Of a DNA stretch of 45,719 nucleotides, positions 35,014 through 43,823 are shown piece after piece (positions within the stretch are counted from its first letter, which is position 1; each line of letters starts with the position of its first letter). A program made the translations under genes and the position numbers. The notes under the pieces were generated by a model. That model was not told the origin of the DNA, did not search any database, and saw only the letters and a list, made by a program, of their open reading frames with translations. This DNA is from Polaromonas sp. (GTDB taxonomy: Bacteria; Pseudomonadota; Gammaproteobacteria; Burkholderiales; Burkholderiaceae_C), in NCBI RefSeq assembly GCF_013817205.1, contig NZ_JACDDD010000025.1, positions 1-45,719 on the forward strand, read 5' to 3'.

Positions 35014-36030
35014 GTGGACATCTTACTTCTTGATGCATTGGTGCCTGAGGCCATGACCTGGCTGGAGTCGCGCCACGGTGTGGAATACCGCCCCGAACTC
35101 GCGGACGATCTGGTCGCCTTGCGCAAAATGGCCTACAAGACCCGGGGCATCGTTTTTCCTCGCCAGACCGTGGTCACGCGGGAATTCCTCGACTTTGTAC
35201 CCAAACTCAAGGCCGTCGGCCGTCTGCATGTCGGCACTGACAATACCGACCTCGAAGCCTGCAAGGAACGCGGTATCAAGGTGATCCATGCGAGCAGCGC
35301 GAATGTACGCTCCAATGCCGAATACCTGCTGAGCAGCCTGCTGCTGCTGTACCGGCGCGGCGTGGTGGCGGCATTGATGGGCAGGCGCCACCCGACGACA
35401 CAAATGGGGCGTGAACTGCATGGCAGTACCGTCGGCATTCTGGGGCTGGCCCCCACGGCGCATACCCTGGCGGGCATGCTGACCAGCCTGGGCGTGCGCT
35501 TGATTGGTTACGACCCGGCGGTCCACCATACAGCGCCGATCTGGGAGCGCTTGCGCATTCAGCCTGTCACCCTGACCGAGTTGGTCAGCCAGTCCGATGC
35601 GGTGTCGGTGCAAATGCTGTATGCCACGCGCTTTCGCGGTTTTGTGAATGAAAAACTGCTGGCAGCCTGCAAGCGCGACCAGCTGTGGGTCGGCATCAGC
35701 CGCAGTGCGCTGTTTGACGAGAACGCCCTGGCGGCGGCACTGTGTGACGGCCGTATCGAGGCCTGTATCCTGGACGGCGCCGAGGACAACTTCACCGCCG
35801 AAAATTCGCCAGTCAATGGCCTGAAAAACCTGTTCATCACACCGCGCCTGGGTTCACACACGCGGGAAGCGCGCCTGCGTTCGAGCTGGTATGTGGCGCA
35901 CCGCATGCACGAGGCGATTGCCGCCGATCAGGGGGGCGCCGGCTACATCCCCAGTGAACCCATGAACATGGAACTGCCAGGGGCTGTGTCGCCTTCGCAG
36001 TGGGGTGAGCAGGAATACTCGATTAGGTAG
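35014..36030 (+). CDS. 2-hydroxyacid dehydrogenase-like protein with degenerate active site
   Basis: The 338-residue product has the fold pattern of D-isomer-specific 2-hydroxyacid dehydrogenases (SerA type): LKAVGRLHVGTDNTDLEAC and a central Rossmann segment VGILGLAPTAHTLAGML. The glycine motif normally GxGxxG reads GLAPTA, and the catalytic His position normally in TPHIG is TPRLGSHT. The arginine (GISRSALFDENAL) and the acidic residue (DGAEDN) remain. It may therefore be inactive or bind a different cofactor. The start GTG at 35014 has AAAGGA 7 nt upstream. It is divergent from galU, and repeat B copy 3 follows. Confidence 0.8.
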   Translation: MDILLLDALVPEAMTWLESRHGVEYRPELADDLVALRKMAYKTRGIVFPRQTVVTREFLDFVPKLKAVGRLHVGTDNTDLEACKERGIKVIHASSANVRSNAEYLLSSLLLLYRRGVVAALMGRRHPTTQMGRELHGSTVGILGLAPTAHTLAGMLTSLGVRLIGYDPAVHHTAPIWERLRIQPVTLTELVSQSDAVSVQMLYATRFRGFVNEKLLAACKRDQLWVGISRSALFDENALAAALCDGRIEACILDGAEDNFTAENSPVNGLKNLFITPRLGSHTREARLRSSWYVAHRMHEAIAADQGGAGYIPSEPMNMELPGAVSPSQWGEQEYSIR

Positions 36031-36033
36031 TTG

Positions 36034-36127
36034 GCCCCCACGGTCGCGCACTGCCTGTCGTTCCCTGCCCCCCTGGGGGGCCGCTGCGCCTGCGAACTGG
36101 CAGAGCCAGATCCGCGGCCCCTGCTTG
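36034..36127 (+). repeat. Intergenic repeat B, copy 3
   Basis: Begins 3 bp after the upstream stop. Reads GCCCCCACGGTCGCGCACTG, CCCCCCTGGGGGG, and GATCCGCGGCCCCTGCTTG; the central CCCGGCAAAGCCGG stem is replaced by ACTGGCAGAGCCAG, a compensated change that keeps pairing. It lies between this gene and the convergent valS. Confidence 0.85.
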
Positions 36128-36164
36128 ATTAAGACGTGGCTCTGAGCGGCTGCGCCGCAGGCTG

Positions 36165-39071
36165 TCAATCCAATCGCGTGAGTTGGGCGCGAATTTTCTC
36201 GAGCGTCGCGGTGAAGTCCGTCAGGCGCTTGCGCTCCTGCTCCAGCACCGCTGGCGGGACTTTGGCCACGAAGGCCTCGTTGGCCAGCTTGGCCTGGACC
36301 TTGACGAGTTCGCCCTCCAGCCTTGTGGCTTCCTTGCCCAGGCGGGCCTTTTCGGCGGCGACGTCCACTTCCATATGCAGACAGACTTTGGCATCGCCGA
36401 CCACGGCGACCGGCGCGGCCTCGGCCGCTTTGGCCCAGTCGGCTTCGTTATCAAACACCTTGACCTCGCTGAGCTTGGCCAGCGCCTTGATGACAGGCGC
36501 AGATTGCGCCATGAAGGCCTGGTCGCCGACCACAAACAGCGGCAGGCGGGTGGCCGGTGAGACCTTCATCTCGCCGCGCAGGTTGCGGCAGGCATCGACC
36601 AGCGTTTTGAGCTTGGCCACATGCGCCTCGGCCTGGGTGTCGATCTTGCCGGGCTGGCTTTGCGGATACGCGGTCTGGCCGATGTACTCGCCTTTTTTCA
36701 GGCCGGCGACGGGCGCCACGATTTGCCAGAGTTCCTCGGTGATGAAAGGCAGCACCGGATGCGCCAGCCGCAGGATGGCTTCCAGCGTGCGGATCAGCGT
36801 GCGGCGCGTCGCACGCTGCTGGGCCGGCGTGCCGGTCTGGATCTGCACCTTGGCGATTTCCAGGTACCAGTCGCAGAACTCGTCCCAGACGAACTGGTAG
36901 ATGCTGCCCGCGACGTTGTCGAGACGGTAGTCGGCAAAACCTTTGGCCACGTCGGCTTCGACGCGTTGCAAAGTCGAGGCAATCCAGCGATCAGCCTGCG
37001 AGAACGTCAGATAGTTATGAAACTCGGCGCCCGGCGCGCACTGCTCTTTCGTGTGTTCTGCGAGCCCGCAGTCCTGGCCTTCGCAATTCATCAGGGTGAA
37101 ACGGGTGGCGTTCCAGAGCTTGTTGCAGAAGTTGCGATAACCCTCGCAGCGCTTGCTGTCGAAGTTGATACTGCGGCCCAGGCTGGCCAGCGATGCAAAG
37201 GTGAAACGCAACGCGTCGGCGCCGTAAGCCGGAATGCCCGCTGGAAACTCTTTCTCGGTGTTCTTGCGCACCTGCGGCGCGGTCTCCGGCTTGCGCAGGC
37301 CTTGCGAGCGTTTGTCCAGCAGCGGCGCGAGTTCGATGCCGTCAATCAGATCCACCGGGTCCAGCACATTGCCTTCGGACTTGCTCATCTTCTTGCCCTG
37401 CGCGTCCTTCACCAGGCCATGGATGTAGACGTGGTGAAAGGGCACCTGGCCGGTGAAATGCTTGGTCATCATGATCATCCGGGCGACCCAGAAGAAGATG
37501 ATGTCGTAACCGGTGACCAAGACACTCGATGGCAGGAATAGATCCAGCTCTTTGGTTTTTTCGGGCCAGCCCAGCGACGAAAAAGGCACCAGCGCCGAGG
37601 AATACCAGGTGTCCAGCACGTCGGGGTCGCGCGTCAGGGTTTTGCCGGGCGCTTGGGCTTGGGCCGCGGCTTCGTTCTCGGCCACATATACCTTGCCGTC
37701 TTCGTCGTACCAGGCCGGGATCTGGTGGCCCCACCAGAGCTGGCGCGAGATGCACCAGTCCTGGATGTTGCCCATCCACTGGTTGTAGGTGTTGACCCAT
37801 TGTTCGGGCACAAACTTCACATCGCCGCTTTCGACCGCATCAATGGCTTTTTGCGCGATGGACTTGCCGGTCGGATCCTCGTCGCTGACCTTGGTCATGG
37901 CGACGAACCACTGGTCGGTCAGCATGGGCTCGATCACCTGGCCGGTGCGCGCGCAGCGCGGCACCATGAGTTTGTGTTTTTTGACTTCCACCAGAAAGCC
38001 TTGGACTTCGAGGTCGGCGACGACGGCCTTGCGCGCCACGAAGCGGTCCATGCCCCGGTATTTTTCGGGCGCGTTGTCGTTGATGGCCGCGTCCAGCGTG
38101 AGCACGCCGATCATGGGCAGCTGATGGCGCTGGCCGACCGCATAGTCGTTGCTGTCATGTGCCGGCGTGACCTTGACCACGCCGGTGCCGAATGCCTTGT
38201 CCACGTAGTCGTCCGCAATGACCGGGATGTCGCGGTCGCACAGCGGTAGTTTCACGAGTTTGCCGATGAGATGTTTGTAGCGTTCATCTTCGGGATGAAC
38301 CATCACCGCCACATCGCCCAGCATGGTTTCGGGACGTGTGGTGGCCACCGTCAGCGAGCCGGAGCCATCGGCCAGCGGGTAACGAATGTGCCACAGGAAA
38401 CCGTCTTCCTCTTCGCTTTCAACTTCCAGGTCAGACACCGCGGACTTGAGGATCGGGTCCCAGTTGACCAGGCGCTTGCCGCGGTAGATCAGGCCCTGCT
38501 CGTAAAGCTGCACAAAGGTCGAGGTGACCACTTTGGACATCTTCGGGTCCATGGTGAAGTACTCATGCTTCCAGGCTACCGAGTCGCCCATGCGGCGCAT
38601 CTGGCGCGTGATGGTGGTGCCGGACTCTTCCTTCCACTCCCACACCTTCTCTGCAAACTTTTCGCGGCCCAAGTCGTGGCGGCTTTTGCCTTCGCCTTGC
38701 AACTTGCGCTCGACAACAATTTGCGTGGCGATGCCGGCGTGGTCAGTACCCGGCACCCACAGCGTGTTGTGGCCGCGCATGCGGTGGTAACGCGTGAGCG
38801 AGTCCATGATGGTCTGGTTGAAGGCGTGGCCCATGTGCAGCGTGCCGGTCACATTGGGCGGCGGCAGCTGGATGGAAAACGAGGGTTTAGCGGCGTCCAG
38901 CGTCGGCTCGTACATGCCGCTCGCTTCCCAGCGCGGGCCCCACTGGCTCTCGATGGCTGCCGGCTCGAAAGACTTGGCCAGGCTGTCCAGTCCCGGTGTG
39001 GGCACGGAAACCCGCTCGGGCGCAGCACCGGCGGCGGGTGGGGTAGGCAGGGGCTTGGCAGAGTCGGTCAT
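36165..39071 (-). CDS. valS: Valyl-tRNA synthetase
   Basis: The 968-residue class I synthetase charges tRNA-Val. It shows [15 protein letters not shown] (HIGH motif), the editing (CP1) domain with [26 protein letters not shown] (KMSKS), the anticodon-binding domain (WNATRFTL region) and the C-terminal coiled-coil arm that ends [11 protein letters not shown]. The ATG at 39069-39071 ([12 protein letters not shown]) is preferred over a TTG three codons upstream. The proline-rich first 40 residues precede the usual start of the family. Confidence 0.97.
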   Translation of the reverse strand: MTDSAKPLPTPPAAGAAPERVSVPTPGLDSLAKSFEPAAIESQWGPRWEASGMYEPTLDAAKPSFSIQLPPPNVTGTLHMGHAFNQTIMDSLTRYHRMRGHNTLWVPGTDHAGIATQIVVERKLQGEGKSRHDLGREKFAEKVWEWKEESGTTITRQMRRMGDSVAWKHEYFTMDPKMSKVVTSTFVQLYEQGLIYRGKRLVNWDPILKSAVSDLEVESEEEDGFLWHIRYPLADGSGSLTVATTRPETMLGDVAVMVHPEDERYKHLIGKLVKLPLCDRDIPVIADDYVDKAFGTGVVKVTPAHDSNDYAVGQRHQLPMIGVLTLDAAINDNAPEKYRGMDRFVARKAVVADLEVQGFLVEVKKHKLMVPRCARTGQVIEPMLTDQWFVAMTKVSDEDPTGKSIAQKAIDAVESGDVKFVPEQWVNTYNQWMGNIQDWCISRQLWWGHQIPAWYDEDGKVYVAENEAAAQAQAPGKTLTRDPDVLDTWYSSALVPFSSLGWPEKTKELDLFLPSSVLVTGYDIIFFWVARMIMMTKHFTGQVPFHHVYIHGLVKDAQGKKMSKSEGNVLDPVDLIDGIELAPLLDKRSQGLRKPETAPQVRKNTEKEFPAGIPAYGADALRFTFASLASLGRSINFDSKRCEGYRNFCNKLWNATRFTLMNCEGQDCGLAEHTKEQCAPGAEFHNYLTFSQADRWIASTLQRVEADVAKGFADYRLDNVAGSIYQFVWDEFCDWYLEIAKVQIQTGTPAQQRATRRTLIRTLEAILRLAHPVLPFITEELWQIVAPVAGLKKGEYIGQTAYPQSQPGKIDTQAEAHVAKLKTLVDACRNLRGEMKVSPATRLPLFVVGDQAFMAQSAPVIKALAKLSEVKVFDNEADWAKAAEAAPVAVVGDAKVCLHMEVDVAAEKARLGKEATRLEGELVKVQAKLANEAFVAKVPPAVLEQERKRLTDFTATLEKIRAQLTRLD

Positions 39072-39130
39072 GGGCAGCAATGAAAAACGGCATCTGGTGA
39101 GATGCCGCTGGGTGGATCAATGCCCCGATT

Positions 39131-39322
39131 TTATTCGACTGGCGCCGGCCTGGCCGCTGCTATGCAGGACTTGAGCAAGGCGGTGTCACCGAGCTGGTTG
39201 GCCAGAATCAGGATCAGCCGGGCGTTCAGCAGTTCGGATTCTTCACGGCTCAGGCCCTGGTGGGCGTCAAGCAGGCACTCGTAAAACGCATCGGCGTCCT
39301 GAAAGTTGGGGCTGGTTTTCAT
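39131..39322 (-). CDS. DUF2783 family small protein
   Basis: The 63-residue protein (MKTSPNFQDADAFYECLLDA, HQGLSREESELLNARLILIL) resembles DUF2783, a small family encoded next to FAD-dependent aromatic hydroxylases. Its start overlaps the stop of the hydroxylase (ATGA at 39319-39322), which supports joint function, perhaps as an accessory or stabilising partner. No catalytic motif is visible. Confidence 0.8.
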   Translation of the reverse strand: MKTSPNFQDADAFYECLLDAHQGLSREESELLNARLILILANQLGDTALLKSCIAAARPAPVE

Positions 39323-41085
39323 GCGCGCTCTCCCTGCAGGCCAAGTGCATTGCTGATGGCGCGCACCAGCATCGCGTCGATGTGTGCGCCGCAGGCGGCC
39401 ACATACCCGTCCGGCCGGAGCAGGGCCCAGCCGCTATGGCCGGGTACACGGCAGGTGGCCATTAACTGGCCGCCGTGGTCGATGACATGTTCCACCGCGA
39501 CAGCGTGCTGGCCGCCCGCAAGCACCTGCACGCAGACGGTGCTGGCGTGAGGGCTCAGCGACTGCAGGCGTTTGGCGGCGGTCGGCGTCAATTCGCCAAA
39601 CACCAGCAACAGCAGCCGGCTGCCGGCCCACTGCAGAAGGTTGGTGAACTCGCCGGGCTTGCCGTCGGCCCACTGAAAACTGACGTTTTGTGTCGCTACC
39701 CCGCCAGATTTGTCGCACATCGGGCTGCGTGAGTAGGTATTTGGCACCGACATGCGGCCGGTGTTGACCAGTTGCCGGGCAAACAGGTGCTGTCGGGCCA
39801 GGCCCACCGCTGCGCTGCGGAATAGCCGCTCGGCGCCGTCGGCGGGCCGCAGGAAACGCGCGGTGCGATTGGTGACTTGCACATTCTGCTGCGCCGCCTC
39901 ATGGCGCTCCTGGTGGTAGCTGTCCAGCAGATGCGGGCTGGCGCGGCCCTGCAGCGCCGCCGCCAGCTTCCAGGCCAGGTTGTCGGCGTCCTGCACGCCG
40001 GAATTGCCGCCGCGCGCGCCGAAGGGGCTGACCACATGGGCCGAATCCCCGGCAAAAAACACCCGGCCATGGCGCAACTGGTCCAGGCACTCGCTGCGAT
40101 AGGCGTAGGGGCCGACCCAGACGATGTCGCATTCGCCTTCGCCAAGTTCCCGCTTGAACTGCGCGTTGAGCCGCGCCCGCACCACGTCTTCGCGGCTGAC
40201 CTCTGCGGGGTTGCAGTTGGGTGCCATCTGGTAGTCGATGCGCCAGACGCCGTCTGCCATCAGGTGTTGCCAGACCGCGCGGTTGTTGTTGAAGGGCGCC
40301 TCGATCCAGGTGTGGCGCTCGACCGGCGGCGCGTCCTTGAAGCGCACATCGGCAATGCACCAGCGGTCGTCGCCCTTTTTGGCGGTGACCGAGGCGCCGC
40401 ACCAGGCCCGAAACGGACTGCGCGAGCCGGTGCAGTCGATCACATGGGCGGCCTGCAGCGTGTAGTCGCCGGCGGGGGTGGTGATCGACAGTGTGGCGAA
40501 GTCGCTGGTCTGTGCGAAGGCGGTGATGCGGTTGTTCCAGCGCAGGTCAATGCGCGGGCGTTCGGCATTGAGCGCCTGGATCTGCTCAACCAGAAAACCC
40601 TCGACGTAGAACTGCTGGAGATTGATGAAGGGCGGCTGCTGGCTCAGCGAGTGGGTCTGCTGCTGGCGGAGATCAAAAGAATACACCTCGTCTTCCCCGG
40701 CAAAGGTGCGGCCCACGCTCCACTGCACCCCCTTGCGGGCGATGCGCTCATACACACCCAGGCGCTTGAAGATCTCCAGCGTTTTCTGCGCGTAGCAGAT
40801 GCCGCGCGAGGAGGCGCCTTTGACGCCCACCGTGTTGTCCTCGTCCAGCAGCACGGCTTCGACACCATATTGCGCCAGTGCGCAGGCCAGGGTCAGGCCG
40901 GTGATGCCGCCGCCGACGATGACGACTGGGTAGCGCCTGACCTCGCCCGTGGCCAACTCGGGCGGCGCCACAAACGGGTACTCCGGCAAGGTGTAGCCCG
41001 TGCCTTCGGTGAATTCATAACCGTTGCTGAAGGCCGCCTCGGCATACGCAGCGCGGGCGGGGGGGACAGGGCGGGTCTGCAGCAT
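39319..41085 (-). CDS. FAD-dependent aromatic hydroxylase (class A monooxygenase)
   Basis: The 588-residue protein has the class A flavoprotein motifs: the ADP-binding VVIVGGGITGLTLACALAQY near 54-73, a DG-type segment (AHVIDCTGSRSPFRAW, here degenerate) and GD motif VFFAGDSAHVVSPFGARGGN near 340-360, plus a C-terminal thioredoxin-like domain. Relatives such as MhpA and phenol hydroxylases add an OH group to phenolic rings using NAD(P)H. The substrate is unknown. It is followed by DUF2783 and preceded by a VOC-family gene, 98 bp upstream on the same strand (with repeat A copy 6 in between), suggesting a small catabolic module. Confidence 0.9.
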   Translation of the reverse strand: MLQTRPVPPARAAYAEAAFSNGYEFTEGTGYTLPEYPFVAPPELATGEVRRYPVVIVGGGITGLTLACALAQYGVEAVLLDEDNTVGVKGASSRGICYAQKTLEIFKRLGVYERIARKGVQWSVGRTFAGEDEVYSFDLRQQQTHSLSQQPPFINLQQFYVEGFLVEQIQALNAERPRIDLRWNNRITAFAQTSDFATLSITTPAGDYTLQAAHVIDCTGSRSPFRAWCGASVTAKKGDDRWCIADVRFKDAPPVERHTWIEAPFNNNRAVWQHLMADGVWRIDYQMAPNCNPAEVSREDVVRARLNAQFKRELGEGECDIVWVGPYAYRSECLDQLRHGRVFFAGDSAHVVSPFGARGGNSGVQDADNLAWKLAAALQGRASPHLLDSYHQERHEAAQQNVQVTNRTARFLRPADGAERLFRSAAVGLARQHLFARQLVNTGRMSVPNTYSRSPMCDKSGGVATQNVSFQWADGKPGEFTNLLQWAGSRLLLLVFGELTPTAAKRLQSLSPHASTVCVQVLAGGQHAVAVEHVIDHGGQLMATCRVPGHSGWALLRPDGYVAACGAHIDAMLVRAISNALGLQGERA

Positions 41086-41118
41086 GGCGTGGTGCCTTCA
41101 GGCGGTGGTGTTTACAGG

Positions 41119-41175
41119 CGTTTTTGGGCTCCAGCCCACAACGGGCGGGCGCAAGCAGCTATCAAAAATGTAGCA
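41119..41175 (-). repeat. Intergenic repeat A, copy 6
   Basis: Plus strand reads TTTTTGGGCTCCAGCCC, a spacer, GGCGCAAGCAGCTATCAAAA and ATGTAGCA, the reverse complement of the pattern in copy 2. It lies in the gap between the VOC gene and the hydroxylase. Confidence 0.8.
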
Positions 41176-41182
41176 GTTTGAT

Positions 41183-41827
41183 TCAGGACCCGGGTTTGCC
41201 GGTGACTTCGGGGCGGTCGTTCTGCTGCGGCTTGAGCGCGTCGGCAGCGCGCCCAGCAGCTCTTTCCTGGCGCCACTGCTGTTTGCGTGCCGTCCATTCG
41301 GCCAGGCGCGCATGGGCGGTTTTACTTTCCTGCAGCATTTCAAACTCGTCGGCCAGTTGCGCCGTCAGTTCCAGCCGCACGCCATTGGGGTCGAAGAAAT
41401 AAATGCTCTTGAAGATGTGGTGGTCAGTGACGCCCAGCACCTCAATGCCGTCCGCTTCCAGCCGCGCCTTCATGGCTTCCAGGTCGGCCACGGTGTTGAC
41501 CCGAAACGAGATGTGGTTGACCCACAGCGGCGTGTTGGGCGAGGGCAGGGCCGCCTCGTCGTTGCCAAGGTCGAAAAACGCGATGAAGGAGCCGTCCTGC
41601 AGGCGGAAGAAAAAGTGGGTGTAGGGGCAGTACTCGCCGGTGCTGGGCACGTGGTCGCTCTGGATGATGTGGTACAGCGGCAGGCCCAGGATGTCTTCGT
41701 AAAAGTGCCGCGTTTCCTCGGCATCTTTGGCGCGGTAGGCGTAGTGATGCAACTGCTCGATGCGGGCAGGCGCCGGCAACTGCGACAGGGCGGGGGCGGG
41801 AGTCTTTTCGGTCATTACGGCGGCCAT
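41183..41827 (-). CDS. VOC-family (glyoxalase/extradiol dioxygenase-like) protein
   Basis: The 214-residue product has the vicinal-oxygen-chelate fold: LHHYAYRAKDAEETRHFYED with the first metal-binding His, THFFFRLQDGSFIAFFDLG, VNHISFRVNTVADLEAMK with the second His, and FFDPNGVRLELTAQ with the Glu. Such proteins act as extradiol-type dioxygenases or glyoxalases; an activity on the product of the adjacent hydroxylase is an inference. The ATG at 41825-41827 has GGAG 6 nt upstream; upstream in-frame Met is unlikely. Residues 150 to the end are a charged helical tail. Confidence 0.88.
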   Translation of the reverse strand: MAAVMTEKTPAPALSQLPAPARIEQLHHYAYRAKDAEETRHFYEDILGLPLYHIIQSDHVPSTGEYCPYTHFFFRLQDGSFIAFFDLGNDEAALPSPNTPLWVNHISFRVNTVADLEAMKARLEADGIEVLGVTDHHIFKSIYFFDPNGVRLELTAQLADEFEMLQESKTAHARLAEWTARKQQWRQERAAGRAADALKPQQNDRPEVTGKPGS

Positions 41828-41890
41828 GGCAATCTCCAGACGGGGGTGGCGAGGGCTAGCAAACAGGGCTGGCCGGCACCGGTTGAAATT

Positions 41891-41928
41891 CAACTATGCA
41901 TAACGCATTTACTATAACGTAATTTATC
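41891..41928. promoter_or_regulatory. AT-rich operator/promoter candidate upstream of VOC-hydroxylase module
   Basis: A short AT-rich patch in GC-rich surroundings contains ATGCATAACGCAT (arms ATGC/GCAT), TTAC-TATAAC-GTAA at 41909-41922, and two ATAACG half-sites 14 bp apart. It lies between the catabolic genes (minus) and yaaA (plus), a plausible site for promoters and a MarR- or LysR-type regulator, though no regulator gene is here. Confidence 0.4.
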
Positions 41929-42022
41929 GGGGGTGCCAAGTCGCGTCCGGGTGGCAGCCAGGGTGGCTGTCGTAAAGTCGGGGTGTCGCCGTCCCCATCT
42001 TCACCTTTCCTCTTCCTGTCCG

Positions 42023-42799
42023 ATGCTGTTTCTCCTTTCCCCCGCCAAATCGCTGGACTACGTCACCCCGCCGCAGGTCGCCACCCATACCCAGCCGCTG
42101 TTCATCCGGCAGGCCAGCCAACTGATCAAGGTGCTGCGGGAAAAGTCACCGCAGCAGGTGGCCGAGCTGATGTCGCTGTCGGACACCTTGTCCGGCCTGA
42201 ACGTGGCGCGTTACCAGGCTTGGTCCACAAAATTCACCACCAAAAACGCCAAGCAGGCCGCGCTGGCCTTTGACGGTGACGTCTACGGCGGGCTGGACGC
42301 AAAAACCCTCACGCCGGCGCAGTTGGACTGGGCGCAGGCGCATGTGTGCATCCTGAGCGGCCTGTACGGCGTGCTGCGCCCGCTTGACCTGATGCAGCCC
42401 TACCGTCTGGAGATGGGCACACGCCTGGCCACGGCCAAAGGCAGCAACCTCTACCAGTTCTGGGGTGCGCAGATTGCGGCCTACGTCAATGAACGCGCCG
42501 CCGCAGACACCTCGCCTGTGGTTGTCAATCTCGCCAGCGAGGAGTACTTCAAGGCAGTGGACCTGCGTGCCCTGAAGCCACGCGTTGTCAACTGCGTGTT
42601 TGAAGAGTACAAGGGCGGCAAGTACAAGATCATCAGCTTCAATGCCAAACGTGCACGCGGACTGATGGTGCGTTATGCGGTCGACAGGAAAATTGCCACG
42701 GTGAAGAAGCTCCAAGGCTTTGATGCCGAAGGCTACGGCTTCGAGCCTGCTGTCTCCGCGCCGGACCGGCTGGTGTTTCGCCGCAGGCAGACGCCCTGA
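42023..42799 (+). CDS. yaaA: Peroxide stress protein YaaA
   Basis: The 258-residue protein is a YaaA (DUF328/UPF0246) member: MLFLLSPAKSLDY at the start, ALAFDGDVYGGL, LSGLYGVLRPLDLMQPYRLE and the C-terminal KRARGLMVRYAV. YaaA lowers intracellular free iron during hydrogen peroxide stress in E. coli and binds DNA in a helix-hairpin-helix-like manner. The ATG at 42023 is the family start; the upstream in-frame start adds a non-conserved stretch. It lies in tandem with the dioxygenase gene, 24 bp away. Confidence 0.95.
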   Translation: MLFLLSPAKSLDYVTPPQVATHTQPLFIRQASQLIKVLREKSPQQVAELMSLSDTLSGLNVARYQAWSTKFTTKNAKQAALAFDGDVYGGLDAKTLTPAQLDWAQAHVCILSGLYGVLRPLDLMQPYRLEMGTRLATAKGSNLYQFWGAQIAAYVNERAAADTSPVVVNLASEEYFKAVDLRALKPRVVNCVFEEYKGGKYKIISFNAKRARGLMVRYAVDRKIATVKKLQGFDAEGYGFEPAVSAPDRLVFRRRQTP

Positions 42800-42823
42800 C
42801 CCCCCCTATTTCAAGGAGACAAC

Positions 42824-43657
42824 GTGACATCACCTGCAACCACCGGTCAGCACCAGTCCATTACTCGCGAGTTGCGGCAGTGGATTGCCTCGCAAACGGC
42901 CGAGGGCCACGGGCGTGACGCGGTGCTGCAGGCCATGCTGGCGGCCGGCTGGAGTCACCAGCTGGCTACCGAAGCCCTGACAGAAACGCCTTCAGCCGCC
43001 GTGCGTGTGCCCTGGCCAGAGGCTGCGGCGTCCAGCCTGCGCCTGGATGCGGGCGACAGGCAGGTGGCAATCAGCACCGTCATGCGCACACCCGATCTGC
43101 TGGTGCTGGAAAACCTGCTCGATGCCGACGAATGCCTGGCCCTGATAGCAGCGGCCCGCCCGCGGCTGCGGCGCTCGCTGACGGTGGCAGTGGAAACCGG
43201 CGGTGAAGAGATGCATGACGACCGCACCAGCGACGGCATGTTTTTCACGCGGGGTGAAAGCGGGCTGGTGGCGACCATCGAGGCACGTATCGCGAAGCTG
43301 CTGGACTGGCCGGTCGAAAACGGCGAGGGCCTGCAGGTGCTGCGTTACGGCCCCGGCGCCGAATACAAGCCGCACTACGATTATTTCGACCCGGCCGAAG
43401 CGGGCAGCGCCACCATTCTTGCGCGCGGTGGCCAGCGCGTCGCCACATTGATCATGTACCTGCAGGAGCCGGTTGAGGGTGGCGCCACGGTGTTTCCCGA
43501 TTTGCGGCTGCAGGTGGTACCCCGGCGCGGCAGCGCGGTGTTTTTCAGCTACAGCCAGGCGCATCCCAGCAGCCAGAGTCTGCACGGCGGCATGCCGGTG
43601 CTGGCCGGCGAAAAATGGATCGCGACCAAGTGGCTCCGCGAGCGTGAATTTGTTTGA
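42824..43657 (+). CDS. 2OG-Fe(II) oxygenase, prolyl-4-hydroxylase type
   Basis: The 277-residue protein ends with the prolyl-hydroxylase-type double-stranded beta-helix domain. Iron ligands are His184 and Asp186 in PHYDYFD and the distal His254 in SLHGG; the 2-oxoglutarate Lys is in GEKWIATKW. The N-terminal 80 residues form a separate helical segment (RELRQWIASQTAEGHGRDAV). The target is unknown; bacterial members hydroxylate peptidyl proline or free residues. The start is a GTG at 42824 with AAGGAG 6 nt upstream. Repeat B copy 4 follows the stop. Confidence 0.93.
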   Translation: MTSPATTGQHQSITRELRQWIASQTAEGHGRDAVLQAMLAAGWSHQLATEALTETPSAAVRVPWPEAAASSLRLDAGDRQVAISTVMRTPDLLVLENLLDADECLALIAAARPRLRRSLTVAVETGGEEMHDDRTSDGMFFTRGESGLVATIEARIAKLLDWPVENGEGLQVLRYGPGAEYKPHYDYFDPAEAGSATILARGGQRVATLIMYLQEPVEGGATVFPDLRLQVVPRRGSAVFFSYSQAHPSSQSLHGGMPVLAGEKWIATKWLREREFV

Positions 43658-43684
43658 CACCCCCTTTGAGTCTCAGGGTTCACC

Positions 43685-43778
43685 ACCCCCCTGTCGGACG
43701 CTCACTGCGTGTAGCGCCTTCTCCCCTTGCAGGGGACGGGCGCCTGCCTGGCAAAGCCAGTTCCGCGGCCCCCGCTGA
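43685..43778 (+). repeat. Intergenic repeat B, copy 4 (most divergent)
   Basis: Contains ACCCCCCTGTCGGACGCTCA, CTGCGTGTAGCGCC, CTCCCCTTGCAGGGGA and CTGGCAAAGCCAGTTCCGCG. The stems are retained though the primary sequence differs from copies 1-3. It starts about 27 bp after the dioxygenase stop, in sense orientation. Confidence 0.75.
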
Positions 43779-43823
43779 CAAGTCCGCGGATCCCGTGAGG
43801 GGCGGGGTGTTCATAATGCCTTT

